Shown piece after piece: positions 17,292 through 25,731 of a DNA stretch of 64,000 nucleotides (the stretch's first letter is position 1; each line of letters begins with the position of its first letter). The stretch covers positions 20,980 to 84,979 of the forward strand of contig NZ_QJKD01000022.1 in the NCBI RefSeq assembly GCF_003201875.1, written 5' to 3'. Under the pieces are notes generated by a model. That model searched no databases. It worked only from the letters and a program-made list of their open reading frames with translations, and was not told the origin of the DNA. Position numbers and translations under genes: made by a program. The stretch is from Hungatella effluvii. Its GTDB lineage: Bacteria; Bacillota; Clostridia; Lachnospirales; Lachnospiraceae.

Positions 17292-18695
17292 TTACACATA
17301 TGCATACAATCTGCGTACCAGGCTTTCCGCCGCCATCCGCTCTGTTTCCTGTGCAAACACGCCGTCGTCGGCCGTCAGTCCCTGATTCATACCGTGGTGA
17401 TAATGCCCTCGGGTCTGCTGCCCCTGATTCTGGTAAAGCTCCTGGCCAAATCCTGCAAAATCCATTCCGCCCTGGCTGTTGTGGTATACCTCCTCCACCT
17501 CCGCGTGAAGCGGCTGCAGCATCTCTTTTAAGCTCATCATCTGGCTGTTCACCAGCTTCTCAGTCTCCGGATTGGATACTCCGATGCTAACCGACGTCCT
17601 GCCGTTCGCACTGGCCATATGTACGATAATCTCTCCCAAGCCTTCGGGCTTCAGCTTGATGGTAAATTCCGACAGTTCCCGTTTCATGCCCTGCTCCACG
17701 CCTGCCTTCAGCTGTTCTGCTGCCGGTGTGTGGATATCGGAAGCGGTATTGTCCACCGCTGGCACGCTCCGGAATCCGCCCTGTCTCGACGCGTTTATCT
17801 TATCGAGATACGTCACGCCTTTTCCGTCTGAATTCTTCTTCAGCTCCTCCAGCATCTGGTTGTCCAGTGCCTCATCACCATCGGTCTCTTCTTCTGTCTG
17901 AACCCGTTTTCCGACTCCCATGGCCTTCATCTGGTCCGACTGGTCCTTCAGCAGATCGGAAAATGTTCCCTCATCTCTGCCTGTGCCGCTCTTCGCCTGC
18001 ACCGCCATATCATCGGCAGGAACCTGGGTTTCCGCTGCTGCGGGCTCCATAGCTTCTGTCTTTCGGCCGTTTCCTGTTTCCTCTGGTTTCTGGGCCGCCG
18101 TCTGGTAAAGCGCCTCCTGATTCTTAAGTGCTTCTGATGTGTCCGCATTTACAGCTGCTGCCTGCTGAACCTCCGCACTTCCGGTGCGCTGTTCCACTCC
18201 GGCCTCTGCTGTGGCTGCGGTTTGATTCAGTATCCCTCCAGCCTCTGTTACCGCCAGCAGTCCGCCATCTTCTGCTTCCATACCGTGCACCATTGCTTCA
18301 GCCGGGTCTTCTGCCATACCTTCCAGAGCGGCTGCCGCTGCCGCGGCTTCATCCTGCACGGTTCTGTCATCGGCTTTTTCCGGCTCCTGCTTATTTTCCG
18401 GCGTTTTCTTTACTGCCGTGTCATCCTGTCCGGAGGTTTCCGCCTTCACCGCATCCTTTCCGGTGTCGGCCGCCTTCTGATCCGCCTGCGCGTCTGTGAT
18501 CTTCTGCGCCTCCGCTGCCTTCTTCGTATTCCGTGTCTGTTTTCTGCACTCTGACACCTTTTTGCCCGACTTTAACATCTCGCTGAAGGTATCGGCAAAA
18601 TCGGCTTTCCCTGCATCTCTGCCTTTTCCATTGTCTGTGGTTCCAGACTGCTTCCAGCCGGTTCCCACAGCCTTCATGGCTGTTCCCATATTCAT
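17292..18695 (-). CDS. fliK: Flagellar hook-length control protein FliK
   Basis: FliK is a secreted ruler that switches export from hook to filament. The 467-aa protein has a long, Ala/Glu/Lys/Gln-rich disordered N-terminal ruler part (about 1-320) and a C-terminal Flg_hook domain with the recognisable LKPEGLGEIIVHMASANGRT (about 347) and a Gln/Gly-rich end. The canonical P-x-xLGxVxVxL element reads here as EGLGEIIVHM. It lies 33 nt after fliJ and before flgD, the normal place. The ruler region is poorly conserved, so the call rests on the C-terminus and position. Confidence 0.88.
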   Translation of the reverse strand: MNMGTAMKAVGTGWKQSGTTDNGKGRDAGKADFADTFSEMLKSGKKVSECRKQTRNTKKAAEAQKITDAQADQKAADTGKDAVKAETSGQDDTAVKKTPENKQEPEKADDRTVQDEAAAAAAALEGMAEDPAEAMVHGMEAEDGGLLAVTEAGGILNQTAATAEAGVEQRTGSAEVQQAAAVNADTSEALKNQEALYQTAAQKPEETGNGRKTEAMEPAAAETQVPADDMAVQAKSGTGRDEGTFSDLLKDQSDQMKAMGVGKRVQTEEETDGDEALDNQMLEELKKNSDGKGVTYLDKINASRQGGFRSVPAVDNTASDIHTPAAEQLKAGVEQGMKRELSEFTIKLKPEGLGEIIVHMASANGRTSVSIGVSNPETEKLVNSQMMSLKEMLQPLHAEVEEVYHNSQGGMDFAGFGQELYQNQGQQTRGHYHHGMNQGLTADDGVFAQETERMAAESLVRRLYAYV

Positions 18696-18728
18696 TCTCT
18701 TCTCACCGCCTTTCTCTCTGTGACATAT

Positions 18729-19181
18729 CTATTGGGAAGCACCACGCCGCACGAAATTACCCGCAACATGCTCCGCTATGGTCTCCTGCTGCTCCTTCGC
18801 TTCGCCGCGGTGGTATTCCTCTAACTGTTTTTCCTTCAGCTTTTCCAGCTTCTTTACCTCTCTGGAGGCCTCCGTCACAATCTGACGCTGCCGTTCCAGC
18901 CCTGCCTGTAAAAGCTCCAGCTCCTCCTCCATCTCCTCCAGCTGGTTCCTTGCACTTTCCAGGATAGAGAAGCAGGCTTTCAGCATAAATATCGTCGTTC
19001 CCTCTGCCTCCCGCCTGGCTATATCCGCCTGCACTCCGGCGGCCTTCTCTGCCATATCCTGTTTTTGGGCTTCCAGTGCATCCCGTTCTGCGGTCATCCT
19101 GCCTAAGATTCCCATCTCTTTTTCCAGATTCTGACTCTGGAAATTCAGCATACGCTCCAGTGAAAATGCAAACTTTTTCAT
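18729..19181 (-). CDS. fliJ: Flagellar export chaperone FliJ
   Basis: FliJ is a coiled-coil escort protein that fits into the FliI ATPase ring. The 150-aa protein begins MKKFAFSLERMLNFQSQNLE, the family start pattern, and is almost entirely heptad-rich coiled coil with Leu/Glu/Lys/Gln. It is 10 nt after fliI. Confidence 0.9.
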   Translation of the reverse strand: MKKFAFSLERMLNFQSQNLEKEMGILGRMTAERDALEAQKQDMAEKAAGVQADIARREAEGTTIFMLKACFSILESARNQLEEMEEELELLQAGLERQRQIVTEASREVKKLEKLKEKQLEEYHRGEAKEQQETIAEHVAGNFVRRGASQ

Positions 19182-19191
19182 AAGAACCTCT

Positions 19192-20493
19192 CTATTCGGT
19201 CAGTTGGATCATACGGATGACGGCCTCATCAAGGGAGAAGCTCTCATCCGTCTTCTGCTGCAAAAACTCATATATTTTATCAATTCTCATCAGCGCGTCG
19301 TCCAGTTCCTTATTGGTCCCCTTCTTATACGCTCCGATGGAAACGAGATCGATGTTGCTCTCATAGACCGAGAGAAGTTTCCGGATCTTTCCGGCCGCCG
19401 CTTTGTGCTCCGGCATCACAATGTCGCTCATCAGACGGCTGACGCTGGATAAGATGTCGATGGCCGGATACCGGTTCTGCGTCGCCACCTTTCTCGACAG
19501 CATGATATGGCCGTCGATAATGCCGCGCACCGTATCGGACACCGGTTCATTGGCGTCGTCGCCTTCCACCAGAACCGTGTAGATTCCGGTGATGGAGCCT
19601 GTCTCAAAATTGCCCGAGCGCTCCAGCAGCTTCGGAAGCTCCGAGTAAATGGAGGGCGTGTACCCCCTCGCTACCGGCGGTTCTCCGATACTTAGTCCCA
19701 CTTCCCGCTGCGCCATGGCGAATCGGGTGAGGGAATCCATCATCAAAAGCACATCCATGCCCTGATCCTTGAAATACTCCGCGATTGTAGTGGCCGTCAT
19801 GGTGCATTTGGAACGCATCATAGCGGACTGGTTGGAGGTGGCCACTACCAGAACCGAGCGCTTTAAGCCCTCTTCTCCCAGATCCCGGTTGATAAATTCC
19901 ACAACCTCACGGCTCCTCTCACCAACAAGCGCAATGACATTGACATCAGCCTTCACATTCTTGGCGATCATACCCATCAGCGTACTCTTTCCCACGCCGC
20001 TTCCGGCAAAAATTCCCATTCTCTGCCCCTTGCCAATGGTTAAGAGGCCGTCGATGGCCTTGACACCCATCTGAATCACGGTGTCGATTCTGGGCCGTTC
20101 CATGGGGTTGGAACGTTTTCCCGTTATGGGATAATAAGCGACTTCTCCCAAAGGCCCCTGCCCATCGATGGGCATTCCCATAGCATCCACGGTACGGCCG
20201 ATCAGCTCATTGGAGACCGGTATGAGAAGACGCTCCCCCGTATTGCAGACCGCGCTTCCGTATCCAATGCCTTCTGTCTCCTCGTAGGGCATCAGGAGTA
20301 CCCTGTTTTCACGAAATCCCACGACCTCCGCCTTCACCGGCGGATTGTCTCCCGGAACGTCGATGGTACAGACATCCCCGATCCTGCAGGCAGGCCCCAT
20401 GGCTTCCACCGTGGTTCCTACGATCTTGTCTATTTTCCCCAGATATGTATACAAATTGGCGTTCTGAACCGCCTGTCTCACATTCTCTATCAT
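19192..20493 (-). CDS. fliI: Flagellum-specific ATPase FliI
   Basis: FliI energises and orders flagellar protein export; it is homologous to the beta subunit of F-ATPase. The 433-aa protein has the Walker A GIFAGSGVGKSTLMGMIA, the Walker B DVLLMMDSLTRFAMAQREV with catalytic Glu region (GERSREVVEFI), and RGYTPSIYSELPKLLERSG, typical for FliI/SctN. A second F-type ATPase set is in the window at 28.4-35.7 kb. Confidence 0.97.
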   Translation of the reverse strand: MIENVRQAVQNANLYTYLGKIDKIVGTTVEAMGPACRIGDVCTIDVPGDNPPVKAEVVGFRENRVLLMPYEETEGIGYGSAVCNTGERLLIPVSNELIGRTVDAMGMPIDGQGPLGEVAYYPITGKRSNPMERPRIDTVIQMGVKAIDGLLTIGKGQRMGIFAGSGVGKSTLMGMIAKNVKADVNVIALVGERSREVVEFINRDLGEEGLKRSVLVVATSNQSAMMRSKCTMTATTIAEYFKDQGMDVLLMMDSLTRFAMAQREVGLSIGEPPVARGYTPSIYSELPKLLERSGNFETGSITGIYTVLVEGDDANEPVSDTVRGIIDGHIMLSRKVATQNRYPAIDILSSVSRLMSDIVMPEHKAAAGKIRKLLSVYESNIDLVSIGAYKKGTNKELDDALMRIDKIYEFLQQKTDESFSLDEAVIRMIQLTE

Positions 20494-20513
20494 CTTATGC
20501 GCCGCCTGTCACA

Positions 20514-21311
20514 CTATTTCAGCAATTCCGCCAGCTGCCGCTTTAAATTCTCCAATTGCACAAACACGGAGGCGTCCACGATTCCTTCCTCCGTCTCAAT
20601 CTGTACATAGCCAGGCTGCTGCTGCTCCGGTCTGATGCGGACGTATCCGCCGTTTCTGTCTCTCAATGGTTCCAGACGTCTCTCCAGTTCCTCCACCAGA
20701 ACGATGGAGTCGTCCGATAAATGCACGGTGATCTCATTCTTATCACGCTCCGACATCACGGCCTGCTCTACTAAATCGGCCAGTCCCTCTGCGCCGGCGC
20801 CTACCTCTCTCTGCAGGATTTTCTCTGCGATTACAAGGGCCATCTCTGTAATTCTGGCCTTTATCTCCTCCGAGTGCTCTTCCAGCTGGCGTCCCGCCTG
20901 TTCCACGGACCGTCCGATCTTTTGCAGCCCATCGGATATGTCTGCTTCGGCCCTGTTAATCCCGTCTTCATAGCCGCGTTCCTCTGCCTGCTGTTTCAGC
21001 CGTTCCGCTTCCGTCAGGGCCGTGTTCACAATCTTATCCCGCTGGGCGTAAGCGTCCTCTAAAATCCTGGCGGCAGACTGTTCTGCCTGGTTTCTGGCAT
21101 GCTCCAGAATCTTTCTCTTTTCTTCGGATATCAGTGCATAACGGGGCACCGCTCCATCCGCGGCTTCTCTGGCCGTATTACCCGGTTCCCCGCTTATCTC
21201 CTCCGCCTGGGCGGTCTCGGGGCCGGTCATCTGATAGGCCGGAACTCTTCCTTCCCCCAGCACCGTCTGTCCGGACTTGATTACCCTATACAATGATCTC
21301 ATCCTTTCCAT
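20514..21311 (-). CDS. fliH: Flagellar assembly protein FliH
   Basis: FliH is the peripheral-stalk-like regulator of FliI. The 265-aa protein has a long Glu/Ala/Gln coiled coil (about 60-150; RILEDAYAQRDKIVNTALTE) and a C-terminal domain (ITEMALVIAEKILQREV, then EITVHLSDDSIVLVEELERR) like the FliH/V-ATPase E subunit family. The frame overlaps the end of fliG by 26 nt; ATG 21302 may be the real start, because the upstream GGA sites suit it better. The end of fliG therefore carries the fliH ribosome site. Confidence 0.9.
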   Translation of the reverse strand: MERMRSLYRVIKSGQTVLGEGRVPAYQMTGPETAQAEEISGEPGNTAREAADGAVPRYALISEEKRKILEHARNQAEQSAARILEDAYAQRDKIVNTALTEAERLKQQAEERGYEDGINRAEADISDGLQKIGRSVEQAGRQLEEHSEEIKARITEMALVIAEKILQREVGAGAEGLADLVEQAVMSERDKNEITVHLSDDSIVLVEELERRLEPLRDRNGGYVRIRPEQQQPGYVQIETEEGIVDASVFVQLENLKRQLAELLK

Positions 21312-22293
21312 CCTTGGAGATTACGATCTCGCCCTCTTCCTCCAGACGGCGGATCACAGCCACGATTCTCTGCTGCGCCTCTTCCACGTCGCTCATACGA
21401 ATATTATGCAGGTACTCCATGTCGCTCTGTATGGATTCTCTCATACGGCTGGACATATTGGCAAAAATTGCGCTCATCACATCCTTGTTGGACACCTTTA
21501 ACGCAACCGCCAGATCCTTGGAATCTGTCTCTCTTAAGAAGCGTTGGATAGACAGCGGATCCAGGTATGCGATATCTTCAAATACAAACATCAGCTTGCG
21601 CACATCCTCGGCAAGCTGGGGATTCTTTAAGTTCAGTTCGTCAAAAATGTCTCTCTCCGTGCTGCGGTCCACATGGTTCATAATGTCGGCGATGTAGTTG
21701 AGTCCGCCCACCTCCATGGTCTCCTCCGAAGATGAGGAGCCGATCTTCTTCTCCAGCACCTCTTCCGCAATCTTGATTGCCATCGGCAGAGCCCGGTCCA
21801 TGCCTGCGATGCGCTCCACCACATCCACCCGTGTCTCCTGGGGCAGATTAGCGATGATCTTAGACGCCTGCTCCGGCGTGGCGTATGACAGTATGAGCGC
21901 CAGCGTCTGCGGATGCTCGTTCTGTATAGCAGTCATCAGGGTCTTATAATCCACTTTTCTGATAAAACTGAATGCCTTGGTCTTAAGCGCCTTGCTGACC
22001 CGGTCCATCAAATTTCTGGCCTGCTGCTGGCCAAATGCTTTTTCCAGCACTTCCTTGGCGTAGTCTTTTCCGCCCTCGGTAATCACCTTTTCCGTCACAC
22101 AACAATTATAAAAGTCCTTGGCAATGTCTTCCATCTCATCCGGTGCCAGGTGAGGGAGTCTCGTAATCTCCATGGACAGCTGCTCCACTTCATTCTCTGT
22201 CAGATACCGGAACACCTCGGAGGCCCGTTCCGTACCGAGCATGGATATGACGGCCGCAGCTTTTTCTGCTGGTCTTCTTTCTTCTGCCGGCAT
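21286..22293 (-). CDS. fliG: Flagellar motor switch protein FliG
   Basis: FliG is the torque-generating C-ring protein that contacts MotA and FliF. The 335-aa length is normal. Motifs: KAAAVISMLGTERASEVFRY, the EHPQT motif within MTAIQNEHPQTLALILSYAT, FEDIAYLDPLSIQRFLRETD, and the C-terminal torque helix with MRESIQSDMEYLHNIRMSDV. It is separated from fliF by one nucleotide and overlaps fliH. Confidence 0.97.
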   Translation of the reverse strand: MPAEERRPAEKAAAVISMLGTERASEVFRYLTENEVEQLSMEITRLPHLAPDEMEDIAKDFYNCCVTEKVITEGGKDYAKEVLEKAFGQQQARNLMDRVSKALKTKAFSFIRKVDYKTLMTAIQNEHPQTLALILSYATPEQASKIIANLPQETRVDVVERIAGMDRALPMAIKIAEEVLEKKIGSSSSEETMEVGGLNYIADIMNHVDRSTERDIFDELNLKNPQLAEDVRKLMFVFEDIAYLDPLSIQRFLRETDSKDLAVALKVSNKDVMSAIFANMSSRMRESIQSDMEYLHNIRMSDVEEAQQRIVAVIRRLEEEGEIVISKDGKDEIIV

Positions 22294-22294
22294 A

Positions 22295-23914
22295 TTACTT
22301 CTTCTCCTCCTTCAGCCAGGTACTTATCATGGATGCGATAATCTCGGGATTGTCCTCTGCGAAGGAACGAACCTGATTCACCGGGTCCTGGGGTTTTACC
22401 GGAACGTCGGCAATCTGGTTCTCCACTGCGCGCTCTTCGGCGCGTTCCGCAATGTCGCTGTCCAGATCAAAAGCATCTCCCTCAAACGGTCCGAAAAGCT
22501 CCTGGTCTTCTTTTTTCTGTTTCTTTCTTCTGTGGCGTAATATGAGGAACAGAAGCACGAGGAATAGGAAAACGCCGGCCGCGGCTCCCGCCACCAGCAC
22601 GCGCGGATCGATTCCCCCGACTCCCGGAGCCGTCACCGGAATCACCGGTTTTTCCGGTTCCGGAGTTTTATCCGTTGCAATCTGCTGGAAGCTGGATACC
22701 ACAATGTCTTCCTGTGCGATATTGGCAGCCTTCGACGCCGCGTCGATCAGCTGCTGTTTCTTCGACTCCGTCAGATTATTATCATTCACTGTGATGGCCA
22801 CGGTGGCCTTCTGCAGCTTCACATTGTCTTTTTCAATCTGTTTCTTAATATAGCCCACCAGATAATCCACATCGCGGTAGTAATCTCCGTTAGCCCCATT
22901 GGCTCCGCCGGTTCCTGCCGCACCGTAAGTCGGAATATCCGTGTTATTCTCTTCCCCTGCCACACCGCCGGCGCCTCCGCCCTGGCCGTTTACCGACTGG
23001 CCCGACTTATAGTGATCCACCACGCCCTGACCGTTGTCCTGAGGCTCATACTGCAGGTCCTCGGTGATCATCTTATCGTAATCGATGACTACGGTAGCAG
23101 ATACGCGGATCTGTCCTGGAGGATACGCAAGAGTCAGCACGTTCATAATCTTATCCTGAAGCCGCTTCTCCACCTTTGTCTCAAAATCCAGACGGCCCAG
23201 ACCGTAGCTGGTCAGACCACCCACATCGTCCGATACCATTTCCTGCATGGTCTCAGCGTTGACTACGGTCACATTCTCCGGCAGAAGCCTGGGAACGCTG
23301 TTGGCAATCAGGTTCTTGATCGCGCCCACCTTCTCCGGCGACAGCTCACAGGAGGGCATCAGAGTCAGTGAGACCGCGCCTGTACTGTCAGCACCCTGAT
23401 CGTCCCACACGTAGTTGCTGTCGTCGGATACGTTTAACGTCACTATGGCGTTCTTGATGCCGTTCATATCCTTCAGTGTCCGCTCAATTCTGTCCTGAAG
23501 GTTTAACAGCAGGTACTGGCGCTTCTCAAATTCCGTTGTTGTAAAGCCCATATTATCCGAAAAAATGTCAAAAGGAAGTGCCGTTTTCGGATATCCCAGT
23601 TCTGACATATCAAGCATAATGTCACCGACCTGGTTCTCCGGAACCGTCACTTCTCCTTCTGCATTTCTCTTCGCGCCGACTCCACGACCGTTCAGCACTG
23701 CGAGTATCTCGTTATTCTCTTCTCTTGAAATACCGGGGAAGAGCACCACGTATTCCCCGTCTTTATTCGTATTTAACAGAATTGCCGCTGCCAGTGCGAT
23801 TATGACCGCTGCCAGTATCCCCGCTGCTGCGGCTTTCTTTTTTTTGCTGCCCAAAAGACGGCCGATCGTATCATTGCCATCGACTGCCGTTTTCACTTTT
23901 TCTTTCATACCCAT
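22295..23914 (-). CDS. fliF: Flagellar MS-ring protein FliF
   Basis: FliF forms the membrane base ring on which motor and export gate assemble. The 539-aa protein has an N-terminal membrane segment (about 29-47), a ring-building domain with EYVVLFPGISREENNEILAV and ERTLKDMNGIKNAIVTLNVS, a Gly-rich periplasmic insert (about 310-340), a second membrane segment (about 440-465) and a cytoplasmic FliG-binding tail. It follows fliE by 29 nt. Confidence 0.95.
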   Translation of the reverse strand: MGMKEKVKTAVDGNDTIGRLLGSKKKKAAAAGILAAVIIALAAAILLNTNKDGEYVVLFPGISREENNEILAVLNGRGVGAKRNAEGEVTVPENQVGDIMLDMSELGYPKTALPFDIFSDNMGFTTTEFEKRQYLLLNLQDRIERTLKDMNGIKNAIVTLNVSDDSNYVWDDQGADSTGAVSLTLMPSCELSPEKVGAIKNLIANSVPRLLPENVTVVNAETMQEMVSDDVGGLTSYGLGRLDFETKVEKRLQDKIMNVLTLAYPPGQIRVSATVVIDYDKMITEDLQYEPQDNGQGVVDHYKSGQSVNGQGGGAGGVAGEENNTDIPTYGAAGTGGANGANGDYYRDVDYLVGYIKKQIEKDNVKLQKATVAITVNDNNLTESKKQQLIDAASKAANIAQEDIVVSSFQQIATDKTPEPEKPVIPVTAPGVGGIDPRVLVAGAAAGVFLFLVLLFLILRHRRKKQKKEDQELFGPFEGDAFDLDSDIAERAEERAVENQIADVPVKPQDPVNQVRSFAEDNPEIIASMISTWLKEEKK

Positions 23915-23943
23915 AGTTCCACCACTGCTATCTTTCTGTTATT

Positions 23944-24252
23944 TTATATCTGCATTCCCATAATCTGAGTGTACGCACTGACTGCCTTACTGGTCAGCTG
24001 GGTCGTAAACTCAATTGCAGCAGCGGATTGTTCTGCCTGAATCAAGGCTGTATGTAAATTATCGATCTGTCCGGCAGCAAGCTTCACGTCCATTTCTCTG
24101 GTATCTTTTACTGCCTGATCCGCTTCCTTTACCGCGTCCGTCAATATATTCTGAAAACTGTTTTTCACCTGTTTCTGCGGGGTCTTGTCAAGTTTTTTCA
24201 TCTCCTCCAAAGATGAAACTCCTTCCAGCCTCGTAATTGGCACTATAAACAT
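23944..24252 (-). CDS. fliE: Flagellar hook-basal body adaptor FliE
   Basis: FliE joins the MS ring to the rod. The 102-aa protein starts MFIVPITRLEGVSSLEEMKK and has the family pattern QVKNSFQNILTDAVKEADQA, then LHTALIQAEQSAAAIEFTTQ and SKAVSAYTQIMGMQI. I start it at 24252, which is preceded by GGAGGGGGAAAT; the six codons upstream are leader. It is the first gene after a strong sigma-A promoter, so flgB and flgC, which usually precede fliE, are not part of this transcript. Confidence 0.93.
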   Translation of the reverse strand: MFIVPITRLEGVSSLEEMKKLDKTPQKQVKNSFQNILTDAVKEADQAVKDTREMDVKLAAGQIDNLHTALIQAEQSAAAIEFTTQLTSKAVSAYTQIMGMQI

Positions 24253-24310
24253 ATTTCCCCCTCCAAGCACCCCTCTTATTTTGTTTTGGTTACAAAATTT
24301 GGTTATTTTT

Positions 24311-24339
24311 AGTATAACTTTTTAATATCGTTACGTCAA
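24311..24339 (-). promoter_or_regulatory. Sigma-A promoter of the flagellar operon
   Basis: On the minus strand, TTGACG (24334-24339), 17 nt, TATACT (24311-24316): one mismatch from consensus in each hexamer. Transcription should start near 24304, about 50 nt before the fliE ATG. It fixes fliE as the first gene of the operon. Confidence 0.8.
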
Positions 24340-24441
24340 CTTAAAACTTAAGAAAAAAGTCGGTTTTTGTAATAATTCTTACGTTTTTCCATAACTTACC
24401 ATCAACTGCCCAAATAGATAATGCAAATATTTATTTCACAT

Positions 24442-24499
24442 AAAAAAACCACCATATTTTAAGGCAGTTTTCTGTTTCAGCCATAAAATACAGTGGTTT
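24442..24499 (-). terminator. Terminator after the cell-wall-binding pair
   Basis: A 16-bp stem with two G-U pairs (AAACCACTGTATTTTA with TAAAATATGGTGGTTT) and a 22-nt loop, followed on the minus strand by TTTT. It lies 11 nt after the stop at 24511 and insulates the flagellar promoter. Confidence 0.85.
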
Positions 24500-24510
24500 G
24501 TAATCATTTC

Positions 24511-25713
24511 TTAATGAACCCAGACTCCGTCAGAGTTCAGATAGTAGCCGCCGACGCTCGTCCCGCGCACCATCATTCCGGTATCCGGTGCGAAGTAATA
24601 CCACTTTCCGTTGTCCAGGAGCCACCCGGTGTGCATGCTTCCGTCGCTGTCGAAGTAGTAAGTATTGCCGCCCAGTGTCATCCAGCCGGTCTGCATGCTT
24701 CCGTCGGCCGCCAGGTAATACCATTTCCGGTTATCCTGGAACCAGCCGGTCTGCATCGCCCCGTTGCTGTCCATGTAATAATATTTGCCGCTTTTCATCT
24801 GCCATCCGGTTAAAATGTAGCCATCGTAATCGAACAGATACCATAAGCCGCCGATGTTCTGCCACGTATTTGCAGGATAGCTTCCGTCCGCGTTGCGGTA
24901 CCACCATCCGTCTGAATTCTTCACCCATCCGATATTAGCCGGTGTCAGATTTGCATTCTGCCTGCCCGCTCCCAGACTGTATGCCTGGTCGTCATCGATA
25001 TCCTGTTCATCGGAATATACCCAGTCACCGCTGGTTATGTAACCCTGTTCCTCCGTATCCTTCGGGATTGCACGGACACGGAACTGGTAGCGGCCCGCCT
25101 GGGTCATAAAGGGATAGAAATCATAGGTGGTGGCGTTTACCTTTGCCACACCCTGAATCATCTGGCCATCGCGGTACAGCTTCAGTTCATACGCTCCAGC
25201 GTAGGGAACCTCTTCCCAGGTACCTTTTCCCAGCGGATAGCCTACCCACTCCGCGGAATTCGTAATATCCAGAGTGCCGGAAGCCGGTGTCAGTTTTACA
25301 GTCAGAAGGAGTGTCTCGTTATTATTCTGGCGTTTTACCGAGCCATAGGTCGCTCCCGAGATCTGGAACTTCCCCGCTCCTGTGGTCTTTTCGAAATAAC
25401 AGCCGCTTCTGGCATGGATCTCGATCTGTACCTTTGGCACGTCGCCCGGTTCCCAGTATTCCTTATTGCCGCTGACCCACGTGTAAGCTCCGATGGTATA
25501 GAGATTACTGTCAGTCGTCACATAGACCGTAGCCGCATCCAGATCGTAGTCGGCCTTCACATCGGAACGCACCTTGATCGACACGGAAGTGATCGGTGTT
25601 CTCGTCTCATTTTTTACCGCTGCCAGAGCTGTGCCTGAAGCGCCCGGCAGCGCTGCCGTCAGCAAGCCACACGCCAGAACAGCCGCGGCGGCCCGTCTTA
25701 ACCTGCGTAACAT
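24511..25713 (-). CDS. Secreted cell-wall-binding repeat protein (paralogue A)
   Basis: This 400-aa protein has a signal peptide (basic start, hydrophobic 8-26, AxA near 30), two beta-rich domains (about 40-150 and 155-245) and six roughly 20-residue cell-wall/choline-binding repeats in the C-terminal third (GWxxxxxxWYYxxxDGxMxTG pattern, for example GWFQDNRKWYYLAADGSMQT). Such repeats attach proteins non-covalently to teichoic acids or other wall polymers. No catalytic domain is recognisable. The gene lies 18 nt after a paralogue with the same architecture (AGGAGG in the gap), so the two form an operon and arose by duplication. Confidence 0.85.
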   Translation of the reverse strand: MLRRLRRAAAAVLACGLLTAALPGASGTALAAVKNETRTPITSVSIKVRSDVKADYDLDAATVYVTTDSNLYTIGAYTWVSGNKEYWEPGDVPKVQIEIHARSGCYFEKTTGAGKFQISGATYGSVKRQNNNETLLLTVKLTPASGTLDITNSAEWVGYPLGKGTWEEVPYAGAYELKLYRDGQMIQGVAKVNATTYDFYPFMTQAGRYQFRVRAIPKDTEEQGYITSGDWVYSDEQDIDDDQAYSLGAGRQNANLTPANIGWVKNSDGWWYRNADGSYPANTWQNIGGLWYLFDYDGYILTGWQMKSGKYYYMDSNGAMQTGWFQDNRKWYYLAADGSMQTGWMTLGGNTYYFDSDGSMHTGWLLDNGKWYYFAPDTGMMVRGTSVGGYYLNSDGVWVH

Positions 25714-25731
25714 ATCTTATCCTCCTGTCTG

